Notes: generated by a model from the letters alone, not told the origin. DNA of 64,000 nucleotides from Symmetrospora coprosmae (GCA_008802785.1 VUYT01000053.1:1-64000), one strand, 5' to 3'; shown: positions 11,501 through 24,952, counted from the first letter of the stretch. A program made the numbers and translations.

Positions 11501-12867
11501 CGTTCAGGTTGAGAAAGAGGTTGTGAATGGTATCTTGGCTGACGATGCCATCCTCGGCGAGCTTGCGCTGGTAGTCCTGCAGCACCTCGAGGTCCTGCAC
11601 GTATTTGCGCTCGCTCTCGAGGATCTCGCGAACGACGCGGTCGCGGGGGTCCATCCCCGTCGTTCCTGACGTTGACACCTGGGGCGTGGCTTCCTCCTCT
11701 TCCTCGGGCAGAAGAAGGCCGCGCTCGTTCAGCAGGCGGACGAACTTGCTGACGGAGTGGATGACCTGGCAGCAAAATAGCGAGACAGCATCAGCTTCGA
11801 ATGCCACCTCAATACAGAGCAGTCGCGTAATGGGCGCGGGTCCATATGCCCACCTTTACGGTCCCGTTGGTATCGGGCGAATAAAGCTCTGTGATTCTGA
11901 ACATGTCGTCATCGTTCCAGCCAAGCTGCGTGTTGCATGCCATGATGAAGTGCGCCGCCGAGCGCTGGCACGCCTTGAAGTTTGTCGGTCCTGCATCCGG
12001 GTTGACGTCCAGGGGTTTCCCCTGGCCCAGGGCGTTCCAGAGGAAGCACAGGGACGAACCGAGGCGGAGCGTCTTGCATACGTGCGAGACGGGATCATTG
12101 GGCGTTGCTGCGGTGGTTGCGAGCAGCGGGTTGGGCAGCCCGGCCGTTGAAGGCGAAATGGGCGAGGTCAGACCGCCGGGGCTGTCGCCCGCGCCGTTGG
12201 CCCCGTCCTCTCCTGCGCCATTGCCGTTGCCGCTGCCGGTGCTGCTGGGCGCGTCGAGGTAGGCCTCTGCAAAGCCCGGGACGCGCCGCAGCTGCTTTCG
12301 CAGCGTCAGACAGGTCTGGTACAGTCCGTACGCGGCGTTGGCTGTGCGGTTGGCGATGGAGTTGGCTGCGACGGGGCTGTCGATGTTGTTGGTCGTCGTT
12401 GTCATCGTCGAGGAGGTCGCCGCCGCGCTCAATGAGGAGGACGACGCGGTCGTGTACGTCGACGCAGACGTGTAGCTCCTGTCGTGCATCGATGGACGGG
12501 CTTGGTGATTCGACGCTGGCCCTCCTGAACTCCGACTGCCAGAGCCTGACGACGAGGTCGGAGCGTCGCGGTCGCGCCCAAACGCGCTGGACGACGACGA
12601 CATTGCAGTCAAAGGGGAGGCCATGCCGGTACTCCCGCTCCAGCCAGACACGCCCGCAGCTCCAGCTATCCCTCCTCCTCCCAGTGACAGCGTCGGTCTG
12701 CTATTGCTGCTGCTGCTGCCCGGTCTGGTGCTGCTGCTGCTGCTGCTCGTGTAGTTGCGGTGGGGATGGTAGGGCTGAGGGGGAGGAGGAAGGAGGCCAC
12801 CTGCGCCCGGACCGGTGCTCGTGCTCGACGATGGCCCCGCTGCCGCCATCAGAGTGGTGGCCGTCAT
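8514..12867 (-). CDS. CDC24: CDC24, guanine-nucleotide exchange factor for Cdc42
   Basis: Seven exons: 11854-12867, 11403-11765, 11230-11328, 11074-11163, 10813-11002, 10388-10678, 8514-10315; 1282 aa. Order: a Ser-rich N-terminus (about 1-190), the CDC24 CH-like domain (about 195-355, with SSLCFLWNAL and FRITELYSPDTNGTVKV), the DH catalytic domain (about 375-560, opening REILESERKYVQDL and closing FHIKPVQRLLKY), a PH domain (about 585-725, ending QLAQWRKAVD), a long Ser/Gly/Gln-rich linker, and a C-terminal PB1 domain (last 90 residues, with KLRYEDEDGDKIVMK). This is the canonical layout of Cdc24, which loads Cdc42 with GTP at sites of polar growth; PB1 binds the scaffold Bem1. It is larger than the yeast protein because of the two disordered parts. 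The exon 2 donor is GTTCGT. Start at the first ATG after an upstream pyrimidine-rich leader. Confidence 0.95.
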
Positions 12868-13525
12868 CTTTCTTCTCTGTTGCACCACAAGCAGCAATCT
12901 CGTCTCGGCCTGTGTTTGTATACGAGGAGCAGTGGCTCCCAGCCGCTGTCCTGCCGCTGTCCTGTCCTGTCCTGTCCTGTGCAGTCCCCTTGTCCCCCCC
13001 CTCTGCGACTGTTTGGCTCGATCGCGTGCGAGGCGCGACCCTCTCGTGTACGCGCAGCAGAGCACAATCTCCCCTTCGGTGACGCTCAGCTTGTATATGA
13101 CTGTCGTGTGCGTATATAGCAACGGAGCACAACACTACTACTGTATCACTGTTTGCCGCATGCATGATCTCGAGACGGACCATCGTAGGAACTCGCCACC
13201 GCGCGCCTGCGATGCCCATGAAGTCTTTGTTCGCAGCGGCCCATTGTTGAAGAGCCCGCTTGCAAGTCCAGGCTCTCACGCTTCTCGACTCGAGAGCATG
13301 CAACGGCTCGGTCTTGTGCGAAGAATCGCTCATTAAGTACGGTGGAAATGGAGGCCTGGGCTACACACCGATATACAACGACGGAAACTCACACTGATGG
13401 ATGTTTACATCTGATACGGAGCGTCGGAGGACTCTGTCAGACGCGCAACGGGAGGCAGTGGTACATACAAGAGTTCACTTCGTCCTTGCAGACCGTCGAG
13501 GGAACGGCTGGCGCCTGAGCAGAGC
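12868..13525. other. CDC24 promoter and SPFH gene 3' region
   Basis: Upstream of CDC24 is a pentanucleotide run, CCTGT x4 at 12961-12980. The rest (to 13525) is the 3' side of the SPFH gene. No further gene seen. Confidence 0.6.
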
Positions 13526-15681
13526 TCATCGCCTGCGCTGTCCAGTGGCATCGCCCGCCTGCCCGCCCAGCAGGCCCAGCGATGCCGCTCCGACGATCCC
13601 TCCGGCGCTGAGCGCCTCAGAGGGCGCAAAGACGGTCCGGTCACCAAAAGCGCGCGTTCTCTCGACCTCGATGCGGCCGCGCGCCTGGCCCTGCGCGAAT
13701 TCGTTCGGGATGTCGGCGTCTGCCCGCGCCTTGATGCGCACCGCTTCGGCGTCGGCCTCTGCGCGCATCCGGATCGCAGTTGCCTCGGCCTGCGCTGCTA
13801 TCGTGACTGCCTCGGCCTGCGCTCGAGCGGCAGCGATGACATTCGAAGCGTCCGTCTCGGCAGTGGCCTGGATGACAGCATAGCAAAGTGTGAAAGCCCA
13901 TCAGCACGAGCCAGTCTATCGGGACCCATATAATAATAGCATTCGAAGCGCCACGCACCCGCTTCATCGAGTTCTGCAGCTCGAGGACTCGAGCATCTCC
14001 CTCCTGCTTCCTGCGTCGGTTCTGGTTCTCTCTGTCCAGATTGGCAGACTCGACTTGGGCTTCGAGCGCTCGGGTCTGCAATTACGATGTAGTCAGCAGT
14101 CAAGCGACGCACCTCAGAAGGCGTCAAGGGCAACACACCGTCAGCTCGTCCATCTTGCGGGCAATGTCGCCCTGGAGAGACAGAAAAACCATTGATGAGA
14201 TCAGCCCATCGATTTCAACATCGCATGCCCGTTTGCGGCTCAAGATGGTCTACCTTGAATTTGCGATCGATAATAGCAAGATCGTGAAGCAGAATGCCAT
14301 ACTCGGATGCGACAAGCTTGAGCTCATCCGTCGCCTGGCTCCGGACAGCCGAGACAAAGACGCTGTTGACGTCGTCCTCGTGGTGCGAATTCTCGGCGTG
14401 GTGGTCTCCAATAGTGTCCGGTGCGGCGTTGCGCGAGCGCGCCATGGCCGAGTAGTCGAGGTGGGCCAGGATCTGGGTGAGAATGGAGCGCGTCTTGTCC
14501 TGGAGCGAGTCGAACGGCGTCTCGTACCCGTGCTTGGCGAGCTCGAGCGGGTTGCGCAGCTCGTAGCGGAGATACATGCGCAGCCAGACGGGGACCTGGT
14601 CGCGCGTGTAGATGTTGTCGCACTCGAGCTCCTGCTGCACCTCGCCTCGTGTGAACAGGCCGCGGATCGTCACGCTCGCAGTCGTCAGGTAGTGCTGCCC
14701 CGCGGCGAGCTGGAAGAGCTCGTCCTTGCGCTGCAGAATAGCCACGTTGTTGGCGGGGATATCGAGGAAGGTCGCCGCGACGTAGCCGGCAGGGAGTCGG
14801 ACCGTCTGCGTGTGGCCCAGAATCTGGTTCGTGTACTTGTCGCGGACAGTGTCTGCGAGATGCGTCATATCAACCAGTCCGAGGGCTGAACGAGGGGCTG
14901 CGTCAGCTGAGGAGCAGAGGCGAGGAACAGATGGCGACTCACTTCGATAGGCTCCGGTCTGCGCGACAGCGACAAAGCCCCCATCGGCTACGACAAAGAC
15001 CCGGTTCTGGGGGTCCATGCAGACGGCGGCCTGATTCTGCGAGACCTGGATAATGCTGAGGCCGAACTTTGAGAGGCGCTCGTTAGGCTGGAGCAGGCGC
15101 CTGTTAGTGCTGGACTCCTCGAGCGGCGGGAAATTGTCCGAGAGGTTGAAAACGCCTTTCCAAGTGCACCCGATCCAGTTGCTGAAGGGCAGGCCTGGGT
15201 AGTTGCCCGGCTCGAGGAGGAGCTGCGGCTGCGAGCCGTACTCGTAGAGACCAAAGCTGCCCGGGTTGACCTCGCGTCCGATGATCTTGTGAGGCTTCTT
15301 GCCGCTTATGAGGGGCGTCATCCCCGCCTGGATGAGTTCGTCATTGAGCTCTTCGAGCGCCTGTCGGACGCCACCTTTCTTGCCTGCGGTGGGGACGCAA
15401 AAAGGACGCCTGACGGAGAGGTATGCGTCCGAGTCGACAAAGGGTAGGTCCTGTGCACTGCTGGCCGCCGCGGCGGACTCGAAGTGCGTCGAGAGGTAGG
15501 CGCTTCGGGAAGTCGCACCGGTAGGTCCATCGTCAGCGGGCTCCATGGAGCCTTTGCCGAATCGGCCCTTGCCCTTGGCTCCATTCGAGTGCGAGGCGTG
15601 CAGCGATGAGGTAGTGATGTGGTTGTCGTTCTGTCCGACAGCTGTAGCGCCATCGTATCCCCCAGCGCCGTTGTCGGACAT
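13526..15681 (-). CDS. SPFH/band-7 domain membrane-scaffold protein
   Basis: Five exons: 14943-15681, 14254-14885, 14139-14171, 13959-14075, 13526-13867; 620 aa. After a low-complexity N-terminus (about 85 residues) comes a long fungal-type region. The SPFH/band-7 core follows around residues 250-450 (TVRLPAGYVAATFLDIPANN, VWLRMYLRYEL, ELKLVASEYGILLHDLAIID). Next are an Arg/Glu/Ala-rich coiled coil (AQVESANLDRENQNRR, then repeated Ala/Glu) and a Gly-rich end. This is the stomatin/flotillin arrangement, in which the coiled coil drives ring-like oligomers at membranes. The 33-nt exon 3 and the 57-nt intron 1 are small but in phase. There is no clear transmembrane span, so attachment is probably peripheral. 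Partner unknown. Confidence 0.85.
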
Positions 15682-16285
15682 GGTTGCTGAGCTGCGGGAT
15701 GAGCGTGAAAGGAGATGCAACTTGGTTTGGGTCTGACTGGTAAGTGAGAAGAGGGAGAGCGAGGTTGGCAGAAAGAGAGAGGCGTGTGCCAAGAGAAGGG
15801 CAGCAGCAGGGAAAGACGTTCGGCACAGCTCGGACGTATTAAGAACAGGGAGATTGCCGAAGACGTCGAACCGCCGGTGGCGATGCTGGACGTCACGTGT
15901 GTCTGTTCGTGCCGGCAGGCACCCACCAGGACCCGCTTGATACGTGCTTGTGTAGGGGAAGGAGGGGTCACAGCATACATGTACACTTGCTTGTAGCACG
16001 ACCTTCACCGTGTTGCCCTGAGCTGACCCGATGCGATGCGTGCTTTCGTCCTGTACTGTTCTCTCGTCCGCCTCGCTCGCCCTTGCGTGTGCCCCCGCCC
16101 TGGCCCGCTCTGACGCACGAGGGTCTGGCCTGGGAGTGACCGGCTTGTCGTACACCGCCGCCTGACCGTTCGCACAGCAGAAGGAACAGAGGGAAGGCGT
16201 GGTTGCGCTGCTAGAAGGAACGTGCAAAAGACGTACCAGACGACTACGACTTGGGCGCTTGTAGGCGTCAGGAGCACAAGGCAGG
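15682..16285. other. Divergent promoter region
   Basis: Separates the starts of the SPFH gene and the Munc13-like gene. The frame upstream of 15681 stays open for several hundred bases on the minus strand, but it has low-quality composition and I treat it as leader, not coding. Confidence 0.5.
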
Positions 16286-19200
16286 ATGAGCCTGCGGTCA
16301 CAGCGGTCTGCGCGCTCGGCGGCATCGACGTCCCAGCAGCAGCTGCGGCACTCGCAGTATCTGCAGCGCCCCGTTACCGATGCAGAGGTGTACCAGTATG
16401 CGCTGCGTGTCGCCGTGCTGCAGCACGTCATTGCCAGCAGACCGCCTCCAGCACCAGCAGCAACGGCAGGGCCAGGGGCAAGCAAGGCTATCGCCAGCAG
16501 CGGCAACGATGGAGCAGCAGCTGCGCCGAAGAGGGACAGCCTGAGGCGTACAGTCACCGAGGCGGCGTCTTCGACGACGTCGAGCCTCTCGTGGACCTCG
16601 CTGTCCTTGGGAGACCTGTTCAGGAGCGGCGGGGGCAGCAGCAGCAGCAGCAGCGGGGGCAGCCCAAAGTACCCAGAGCGCTTTGTCAAGGCGCTCGAGC
16701 AGAAGATAGAGGCCATCTCGCGCGGGACAGATGCAGGGTACAGCGACATGCTGCTGCGCTACACGGTCGGAGCCTTCTACGGCAAGTTCAAGGACCCAAA
16801 GAATCTCCGGATGATCAAGGAGAACCGCAAGCTCGAGGACCTCCTCATGATGTTTATTGCGACGGCCTCAGAGGTCCTCCGCAAGCGATGTGCAGGGGAC
16901 GAGTGGAAGATGCGCCTCGAGCTCCAGGTGGAGAGCTTTGTGCGCATTCTCGAGGAGTGTCTGCGTCAGCGGGAGGTCAGGCACGTACCGCCGGAGCTCT
17001 TCGTAAAGCTCGAGAGCATGAAGACAAAGCTGTCTGCAAATCGACCACCTCCTCTTACGGCAGCCGCATCTGCCAGCCCTGATGCAGCTCCTGGCAGCGA
17101 AGGGAGACCACCACCACAGTCGCCGGGCTTTGCCACTCGCGAAGGCAACTCGAACCCCACCTCTGGTATCAACGGTTCCGCCAGCACAGTCAACGGACAG
17201 GCAGCCACCGCGTCCCGAGCCACCTTCCATCTCGCCGACATGCCCTCAGCCAGGCAGGTCGGCCTTCTGTTTGGCGTCGATGACGTACAACTACAGCGGG
17301 ACATCTCGGCTTTGCGGCAGATCTGCACCGAGAAGGCCGCCATGTCTGACCTCAAGCAATGCGTTAATCTCGTATCAATCAATGCGCACTTTCCCGGCTG
17401 TCGCGAGGACTTTGCGACAGAGGAGGCCTACAAGGAGTGGCGATCGAGGGAGCTTGGCGACTTGCAGAAAGCCATGATGGCCATGATCCAGCATTCGCCA
17501 GAGCTGGTGCACAGCTCAGATGATAGCGGTGCTCATGCCGGCACAGGGTCAGCGCCCGGCGGCTCCAGCAGCCGTCCGACTTCGGCTGTTGTGACAGAAG
17601 CAGGAGAGGCGTACGTGGGCAATCGGCTCTCGCAGCCCGCTGCAGGACGGACGCCCATTGCAGAACAGTTCGCTACCTCACTCAACCTCACTCCCACCGC
17701 GTCAAACGCGTCATCCGTGGACGACACTAACACGGGCTCAATCTCGAACGGCGGTTCATCGACGCCATTGACCGATGTCTCCAGCCCGCCTGATAGCGGA
17801 GCGGGCGGGTCTCTGTGCACGTACGTGCCCGCGCATGACGCAAGGGGTGCATACACTCGGCTCCTCGGCATCATGCTCTCGTTCGACCTTGAGGAAATGG
17901 CCAACCTGGATCCGAGCGAGGAGGTGCCTCTGCGCATCTTGTCTCGGCAGAACCTCGATTTGCTCAGCGAGTGTGTCCTGCGATGGCGTATAGGCCCTGC
18001 GCAGCGCTTTGTCAGCTTCTTTGCGGAGATGGGACGCAGGTACGCCGAGGGAGAAATGCCGGTCATTGAGTGTGTACTCGAGGCACTCGGTGACTTAGGA
18101 GGCGTAGACCGGGACCTACCGGCGAGCAAGTGGCCTGAAATCGATGTGAGTGTCTTGTCATAATCGCTTGCATTCAGCGGCGCATATCGACAGGGCGGGA
18201 CTGATCCTGACGTCTCCACCATCTACAACCCCGCTTGCCCGCCTGCAGCACCAGGCTTGTCTTCAGGCCACCTCCTCGCTCTTTGACGCCTTCCTCCGGT
18301 CTTTCTACGAAACTTACTCGGAGCAGCTTCCAGGTGATTCCGTTCCGCCCATAATTGATGCGCTGTCGTATCTTCGCGAGAACGCACTCTTCGACGAGGC
18401 AGTGCCAGCGCAAGACCTGAGCGAGCGGTATGAGCAGCTTCGGGACGGGATTCGGCGAGTCTCCGACTTCCTATACGCGCGGGAGCGGGATCAGCTTCTC
18501 GCCTCTACGCCGGAGGAGACGGTCGTCCCGCTGCTGGAGCTCCTCGGATGGATCAAGACGTCAGCGAAGCGCCTCGATCGGCATTATAAGGCGCCACTGC
18601 TTGGGGAAGTCGATGTGCCCCAGCTCTTCCTTGAGCGCGTCCCCGACTTATTCCTCCAGGATCTCTCTGCTCGCTTGCGCGCTCTCGAAGCGGCCAGACC
18701 GCTCAAGCCGCTCTACACCACCCCAAATGATCCTGATCGTGGCGAGGAAGACAAAGCTCCCATCTCTGACGGAGAGGTCAATGCTTTGTATACCGGAGTG
18801 AAGGAGTTGACGGAGATGCACCGTGCTTTCTGCCCAAAGTAGGTCATCGCTCGTCAGCAGGAGTGAGGCGTTGAGTGATGGCTGATCCCGTTGGACCTTT
18901 ATGATGCCCATTCATGCATTTTAGCACCCCGCTTTCAACGTCTGTCAACTCGCAGTTCGAGCCATACATATCGCGCTGGATCGCAGACACGGACAAGAAG
19001 ACACTCGGTTGGGTGCGCAGCGCCATCAACCTGGACGATGTGAGTATCAGTACTGTGTGAGTCAACCACTTTCGCTGACCGTCGCCGCCTCCATCCATGA
19101 CAGTTCAAGCCAGACGAGGAGCACGAGCACGACGGTGTCGGGGACGCCGAGAAGCACTCGTCGTCCATCGTCGACCTGATTGCATCATGTAAGGGCGCGG

Positions 19201-21514
19201 TACAATTCGTCACGGATCTCGACTGGCCGGACGAATACCAGAATGCTCTGTTCCTTACCAAGCTTTCATCAGTGAGTAAGGCTCATCTGCCGGTGCCGCC
19301 CCGCGAGTCACTCAGGCTGACTTGTGCACACTGCATCTACAGACCGTCAGCAAATCTATCGAGCAATACTGCATAGCGATAGAAGAGCTCTTCATGCGGG
19401 AAATGACACCAGCGAAGCGGGACAGCGGATCTGAGCGGGATGAGCGAACGTCTGCATGGCTCACACGGGCCAAGGCATTGTACCAAGAGAAGAAGCTCGA
19501 GGCATTTCCGTTCAAGCCTACTGTGAGTCGTTGCGGGTCGACCGCGTCCACGGCATCCGGCAGCGGTGGCCTGAGCTGAGCTGCTCTTGCTGTCCCAATG
19601 CGCCGCAACACAGTCATGCGTGAAGCTCAACAACATTCACGCGGCGCGCCAGCTGCTCGACAAGATGTACACCGCAATAGATGCGGATCGCGTTGCGAAT
19701 GTCGCACGGACAAGGGCACCGCCGCTGCCAGCTAAGCAAGTGGGCCAGCAACAACAGCTGTCCCGCAACCTCTTCACAATCAAGCTCGTCCTGGGCGAAG
19801 GGCTGGCGACTGCAGATGGTGTGTCGCGCGTGGATCCCTTCGTGACGCTGTCGGACGAGCGCGGCTTGCGCATCGCAAAGACACGGACACTGTACGAGAC
19901 AACCGAACCGCGCTGGGCGGAGACTTTTGACACATCGGTCGAGGGCAAGATGTGGATCGCGGCGACGGTGTGGAACCGCAATCTGGTCGATGAGCACGAG
20001 CTGCTGGGAAGGACCTATCTAGCACTGGACCCGAACGTGTATGGCGACTTTCTGCCGCACGATTTGTGGCAGGATCTGGATACAGTCGGCCGGCTGCTCC
20101 TTCGCGTCAGCATGGAGGGGGAGAAGGACGACATCCAGTTCTACTTTGGCAGAGCTTTTAGATCGTTGAAGCGCGCAGAGAACGACATGACTCGCATCAT
20201 CGTCGACAAGGTAAGACGGGCTCGCATCGCGTGGATAGGCTCCAGTACTGACTGGCACCTTTCTATCCAGATCTCCCCTTTCATCCGCGCATCCATCTCG
20301 CAAGCTTCGCTCAAGTCGCTCTTACGGAAGGGTGGTTTCAGCTATCTCACCAATCTAAACCTGGACAAGGCGTTCGACAAAGCAAAATTGGAGGGTCGCC
20401 TGGAAGGCGTGCGCAACCTCATGCGTACGAAGGATCCCAATGCCCCGGAGATCCCGCTGCCGCCTTCGCTGTTCAACGATCTACGATCCAGCACCAACAA
20501 ACCCTTACCCGCCCCGGCTGGAGAGGCGAGCAAGAAGCGTGCGCCTGGCCTGACGGACGCCGAGATTGAAGAGCCCCTCAGTCCGCTCCTCGACTATCTC
20601 GACCAGAGCTTGGAGACATTCCGGAAATATCTAAGCGAGAGTGCCTGGCAGGTTGTTATGACCAAGATCTGGAAGGAAGTTCTTAGCGTGACGGAGTCGC
20701 TCCTCGTGCCCGCCCTCTCGGATCAGCCGACCGAGATGAAGCCGCTCATGGATAAGGAGGTCGATATCGTCTTCAAGTGGCTCAAGGTGAGGGGAATGGC
20801 CGCAGCGCACACGCACGAGCTCCTGTCGCTGATCGATCGCTCGAGTCCCTGCTTGCCATCCTCTCAGTTCCTCACGAACTTCTTCTATGCCGACGGCGGT
20901 GGCGTACCCATCGAAGATCTGCGCAACCCACGCTACCGAGCAGTCATGATGATCCGACTGTACTACGACTGGTCAACTGACCAATTGATGGAAGAGTGTG
21001 TCCGCCTGACGAATCAGCAGCTCACGGCACCTGTAGCCTCGAAAGGCGTGGCGAGGAGCAAGTCCGTGTATCAGCAGAGGAATCTGGGTACGATACGCGA
21101 GCGCAAGAGGGAGAAGAACGAGGATGCTGATTCTGGAGCGGCAGAGATGGTCATGCGGATATTGCGGATGAGGTAGGCGCGATACGTCTGTCTTCAACGT
21201 AATGTCCGTTGCATTGACGCTGGCTGTGGGGGCGCTCCTTCCTTCATCTACACAGGCCCGGCGCACTTGACTTCCTACAGCAGCAGATGATCACGATGAA
21301 TCTCGTTCAAGAGAAGCAGTCTAAGCCGACGCGCTTGCTTGGCAGCATCCGAGGCCGAGGGAAGGGCAAGCGGGGCGGCGGAAGTGGGGGAAGCAACAGA
21401 TTGAGCGCGTCTGTGAATCGACTTCCGCCCATTCCATCGCCGGAACTGCCGCACCAATATCAGCAGCATCAGCAGCCCCTCGGCCCGTCTCAGCAACGAA
21501 GGCAATACCGATAG
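16286..21514 (+). CDS. Munc13-like protein with C2 and MHD/MUN domains
   Basis: Nine exons: 16286-18145, 18249-18838, 18925-19039, 19104-19271, 19343-19522, 19614-20210, 20271-20786, 20868-21172, 21256-21514; 1529 aa, phases all close. Residues about 100-240 form a conserved helical N-terminal block (PERFVKALEQKIEAISRGTD). MUN/MHD1-like helices follow at about 560-970. A C2 domain lies at about 1020-1110 (FTIKLVLGEGLA, VDPFVTLSD, ETTEPRWAETFD). An MHD2-like segment lies at about 1190-1330 (LDYLDQSLETFRKYLS), and the C-terminus is Gly/Gln-rich and basic. This is the fungal UNC-13 family that includes fission-yeast Ync13 and Git1, linked to exocytic vesicle tethering and, for Git1, cAMP signalling. 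Which of the two it matches cannot be told by eye. C2 Asp ligands are partly present (VDPF), so calcium binding is uncertain. Confidence 0.9.
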
Positions 21515-21716
21515 AAGCATCTTCTGCCTAAGTCTGGCCAATGTAGCATAGCCGCAACTGGAAGATCGAGGATATGTTGTCATGTAGACGTACGCGGCAC
21601 TTCTTTGCTCAGGCCTGCTCCCTCTCGTTTACTCGCGATTAGGCTCAGCCTCTAGAGTCTATGCTGGCACAACTTTCTGCTTCGCAACAGCCTTGGCGCA
21701 CAACGACTACACCTCT

Positions 21717-24700
21717 TTACAGCTCGTCCCTGGGGTGCTGCGCCGGAATAGTGGTTGTTGGCCGGGCTTCTGAGCTCTCTGACGAGATAGGGCGGCCGCT
21801 CGCGCTCTCGGCCGGTATGGTGGTGACCGAAGCAGTAGCGGTGCTGCTCTCAATGGTCGCAGAGACTGTAGTGCTCTTCTTCGGCTTGCGTGGCGGACGC
21901 TTGGCCTGCAAGACGCCGAGCTGCGACGCCAGCTCCTTCTTCCGCCGCGCAATCTCCGAGATGCGCAAGGCGGGGTCCTCATTTTTCTTGAGGGCGTCCT
22001 GGCGCTTCAGCGCATCAGTAAGCCACTTCTCGTGGCCTGACACAGCCGCTTCGAGCGTAGTGAGCTCCGTCTCGGTGTACTTGGACGGCTCCCCCAATGC
22101 CGTATCGTTCTCGAGCTGCTTGGTCGCTCCGACGAGGAAAGCCTGCGCAGTTATCATGCCGATCCGAAGCTCGGTCACTGCAGCAACCCGTCCTGCTGCT
22201 TCCGTTATGCGCGTCGTCGGGCCAGATGCAGCTCGCCTTTGCAACGCGAGGGAGATTTGTCAGCAGCGGGTCTATTATGCCTTACTGGGGGCAGACTTAC
22301 TCGAGTTCCGACTTGGCAGATTTGAGGTCTTTGGTAGGAGCCGTCTCGCCTTCGTCCCACAGCCAATCGCTGGCCTCTTCCAGCTTCTTGCGCAGGGAAA
22401 CTCGCTCAGACTCGGTCGAGGCTTCGACAAAGTCTGCTTGCTCGAGCGTATCCCGCAAGCGGTAAATGTACGCCTCGAGGCCATTCCTCGCTTCTTCACG
22501 ATTCTGTTTGCGAATCTCGGCCTGGTCCACGTCTCGAAGCCTGTGCGGCAGTGCAGTCAAGCGTGGACGAGTCAGCAACAACAAGGCATATTGAAGTCAT
22601 GCAAAGACTCACCGCTTGATAGCATTCTTCTTCTCCGTGCTGCTAAGCGGCTTCTGCACACTGGGAACGAGCTCAACCTTGAGCTTGATAGGGCTCGAAG
22701 GTCTGGCTGGTGCTGTTTGTGCTGCCTTCTCATCGTCTCCTTCACTGTCCTTCTCTTCGCTGTTGGCAGCATCGTCGTCCTTCTGGTCCTTGTCCTTGCT
22801 GCCGAAGAGGCCCTTCAGCCTGTCCTTGACCGACGCTCCCTCCTTGCTCTCCGGGTAGACAAGGCGCGCAGCGGAGAGATTCAGGAGACCAGAGTCGTCG
22901 AGACCGACAGTCACCTGTACGGTCGCGTTCGCCCTCTCTACATCGGTCAGATTGCCGTAGGCCTCCGTCAGACCGCTGATGTAGGCTGTGGCGAGTCCTG
23001 GCTGTTGATCCGCCAGAGTACTCTTGTAGCTGAAGGAAACAGGGAAGTCTTGAGTCTTCTTGAAGGTAAGAGTCTTCTGCACACCGTACTTTGAATGCGC
23101 CGGGAAGAGCGTCGATGTCAATGTTCGAGGCGCCGACGCGCCTGGATGATGAAGAGTGATGCGATGCGTGAGTCACGAGCCAGCTTGAGACTGCTCACCA
23201 CGCCACGTACCGTCCTTTCCTTGCGTTTCATAGCTCATCTCAACGGCATGCGAAGCCAGGCCAGTGAGCCTGATGTCTTTCGTCTTGAACTGCTTGCTTA
23301 GGCCAGCTCCGTACAGAGCCCCGCCCATAACGGCCGCCTCGTCTGCATTCAGGTTCTGCGCGATCTTGTCCTCGCCTACGACGGCCGTGACGGCGGCCCG
23401 CACCATGGGCACCCGCGATGTCCCGCCGACGAGAATGACCGAGTCGAGCTCGGCAACGGTCAAGTTGGCCGCTGCGAGTGCGTCGTGGATGGGTTGCGCG
23501 AATGCACTGCGGTACCCGGCCAAAGCGGCTTCAAAAGCCTCGCGACTGACGGATCCCCTGAAGTCGATATCTTCCGCGAGGCCCTCGATTCTGCTCGGAG
23601 CCTCCGGGTTGGCGCTCAGGACCTGCTTGACCCGAGCGGCCTCCTTCAGAAGCTTTGCCTGCGCCCGCCGGTTGTCGGCGAGCGGCGCTGCCAGCCTGGA
23701 CCCTTCCTTCTCGTTGAACTGCTTCTCTAGCATGTCCCGGATCTTTGAGTCCATGGCCACACCTCCGATGGTTCGATCGTACCCGACGCCTTTGACTTCG
23801 GCAGACGTGACGGTGCGGGTCGTCTTGCTGGACGGCGTGTCCTTGACCTCCAGGGTCTGGAAAGATACAATTGTCGAACGGATAGACCCAGCTCCGGCAT
23901 CGTAGAAGAGATGGTTCTCTGCCTTCTCGCCAGGGAAACTGCGGGTCATTGCGTAATTGATGGCGACTGTTGATTAGTAGGATGACAGGTCAGCTTGAGG
24001 TTGCGGCAGATACCCAAGTCCTCATGATCCGACGGCTCACCAGCTGAGCCATCCTCGAGGAGAGCGAGAGACTTCAGGCCAGCGAGCTCGACACCGTCGA
24101 GAATCGCTTGTCTCTCGGCCTGATTGAAGAAGGCAGGCACCTGTCGGATCCAAAGCAGGCAGCGTACGGCATGGGCTTTAGCGCATACCAGCGTGCATGC
24201 ACAAGGACTGGACACTTAACGCACGATGACCACCACGTCGAGGATGCTCTCTCCGCCAGCGGCAGCCTTTGCGAGCTTCTTGGCGTGGCTGAGCTGCATA
24301 GCGAGCGCTTCCTCCGGGTACCTGAGCATGCCAGCTGCGGCCTCGGAGGCCGTGTACACGACCTGCTGAGTGGCGGCATCGACTTGCAAAGGTGTGCGGT
24401 AGATTTCACTGTAGATCTGCGACTGCGTGTCCCTGTCTGAGTGGCCCAGAAGCAGCTTGACGCTGGGGTAGACCGAGTCCGGAAAGCGCGAGGCCTGCAG
24501 ACGTGGAATCGCGACGCGTAGTGGTGGTGGCCCAGGCACGGTCAATCGAGCAGAACGCGGCAGTCAAGCAGAAGGCAGCCGTGTGTGTGTCAGCGTTCCC
24601 TCGCATACGCAGTCCTCCTGCTGCTGCTTGCTGAGCCTCACCAGGTTTGCCGCATCACCGCCAATCCACCGGTCCTCTCTCTTCAGGGCGACGACGCTTT

Positions 24701-24952
24701 GGATCTTTCGCTTCGAGTCTCTGCCATCTCAACGGACACGATATATGACGGCAATATCAGCGAGAGGAGACCTGTAGCAGCAGCAGCAGCAGCAGTTCGC
24801 CCTTACGTGTTGAGGAGGACGTCAAAGGGAACACCGGGCTTTACGAGCGAGACTTTCATCCATTCAGTGCCATAGTCGATGGCGAGGATGCCGCCAGCAT
24901 AGGCCAGATGGAGCACGGACAGTGCCCCGAGGACGCATGTGTGCAGTCTCAT
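21717..24952 (-). CDS. LHS1: LHS1/HYOU1-type ER-lumenal Hsp70
   Basis: Eight exons: 24807-24952, 24642-24720, 24225-24494, 24041-24140, 23211-23966, 22613-23141, 22301-22540, 21717-22236; 879 aa. A signal peptide (MRLHTCVLGALSVLHLAYA) is followed by the actin-fold ATPase: AIDYGTEWMKVS, then VPAFFNQAER, NYAMTRSFP, DAGAGS, and VILVGGTSRVPMVR with NADEAAVMGGALYGAGLS. The second half has the extended acidic loop of the Hsp110/Grp170 class (KDKDQKDDDAANSEEKDSEG) and a helical C-terminus. The last residues are RDEL, an ER retrieval signal, which confirms the lumenal location. Lhs1 works as exchange factor for the ER Hsp70 Kar2/BiP and holds unfolded clients in protein import. Length equals that of yeast Lhs1. 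A CAG-type repeat sits in intron 1. Confidence 0.95.

Noticed and set aside
12105-13082. Plus-strand frame of 325 codons rich in Cys, Ser and Arg
   Set aside because: Antisense shadow of the Ser-rich CDC24 N-terminus and its leader; no start context or domain.
15682-16749. Minus-strand upstream extension of the SPFH protein
   Set aside because: The frame stays open, but composition is unlike the conserved part, it overlaps the first exon of the Munc13-like gene, and the ATG at 15681 is a natural start.
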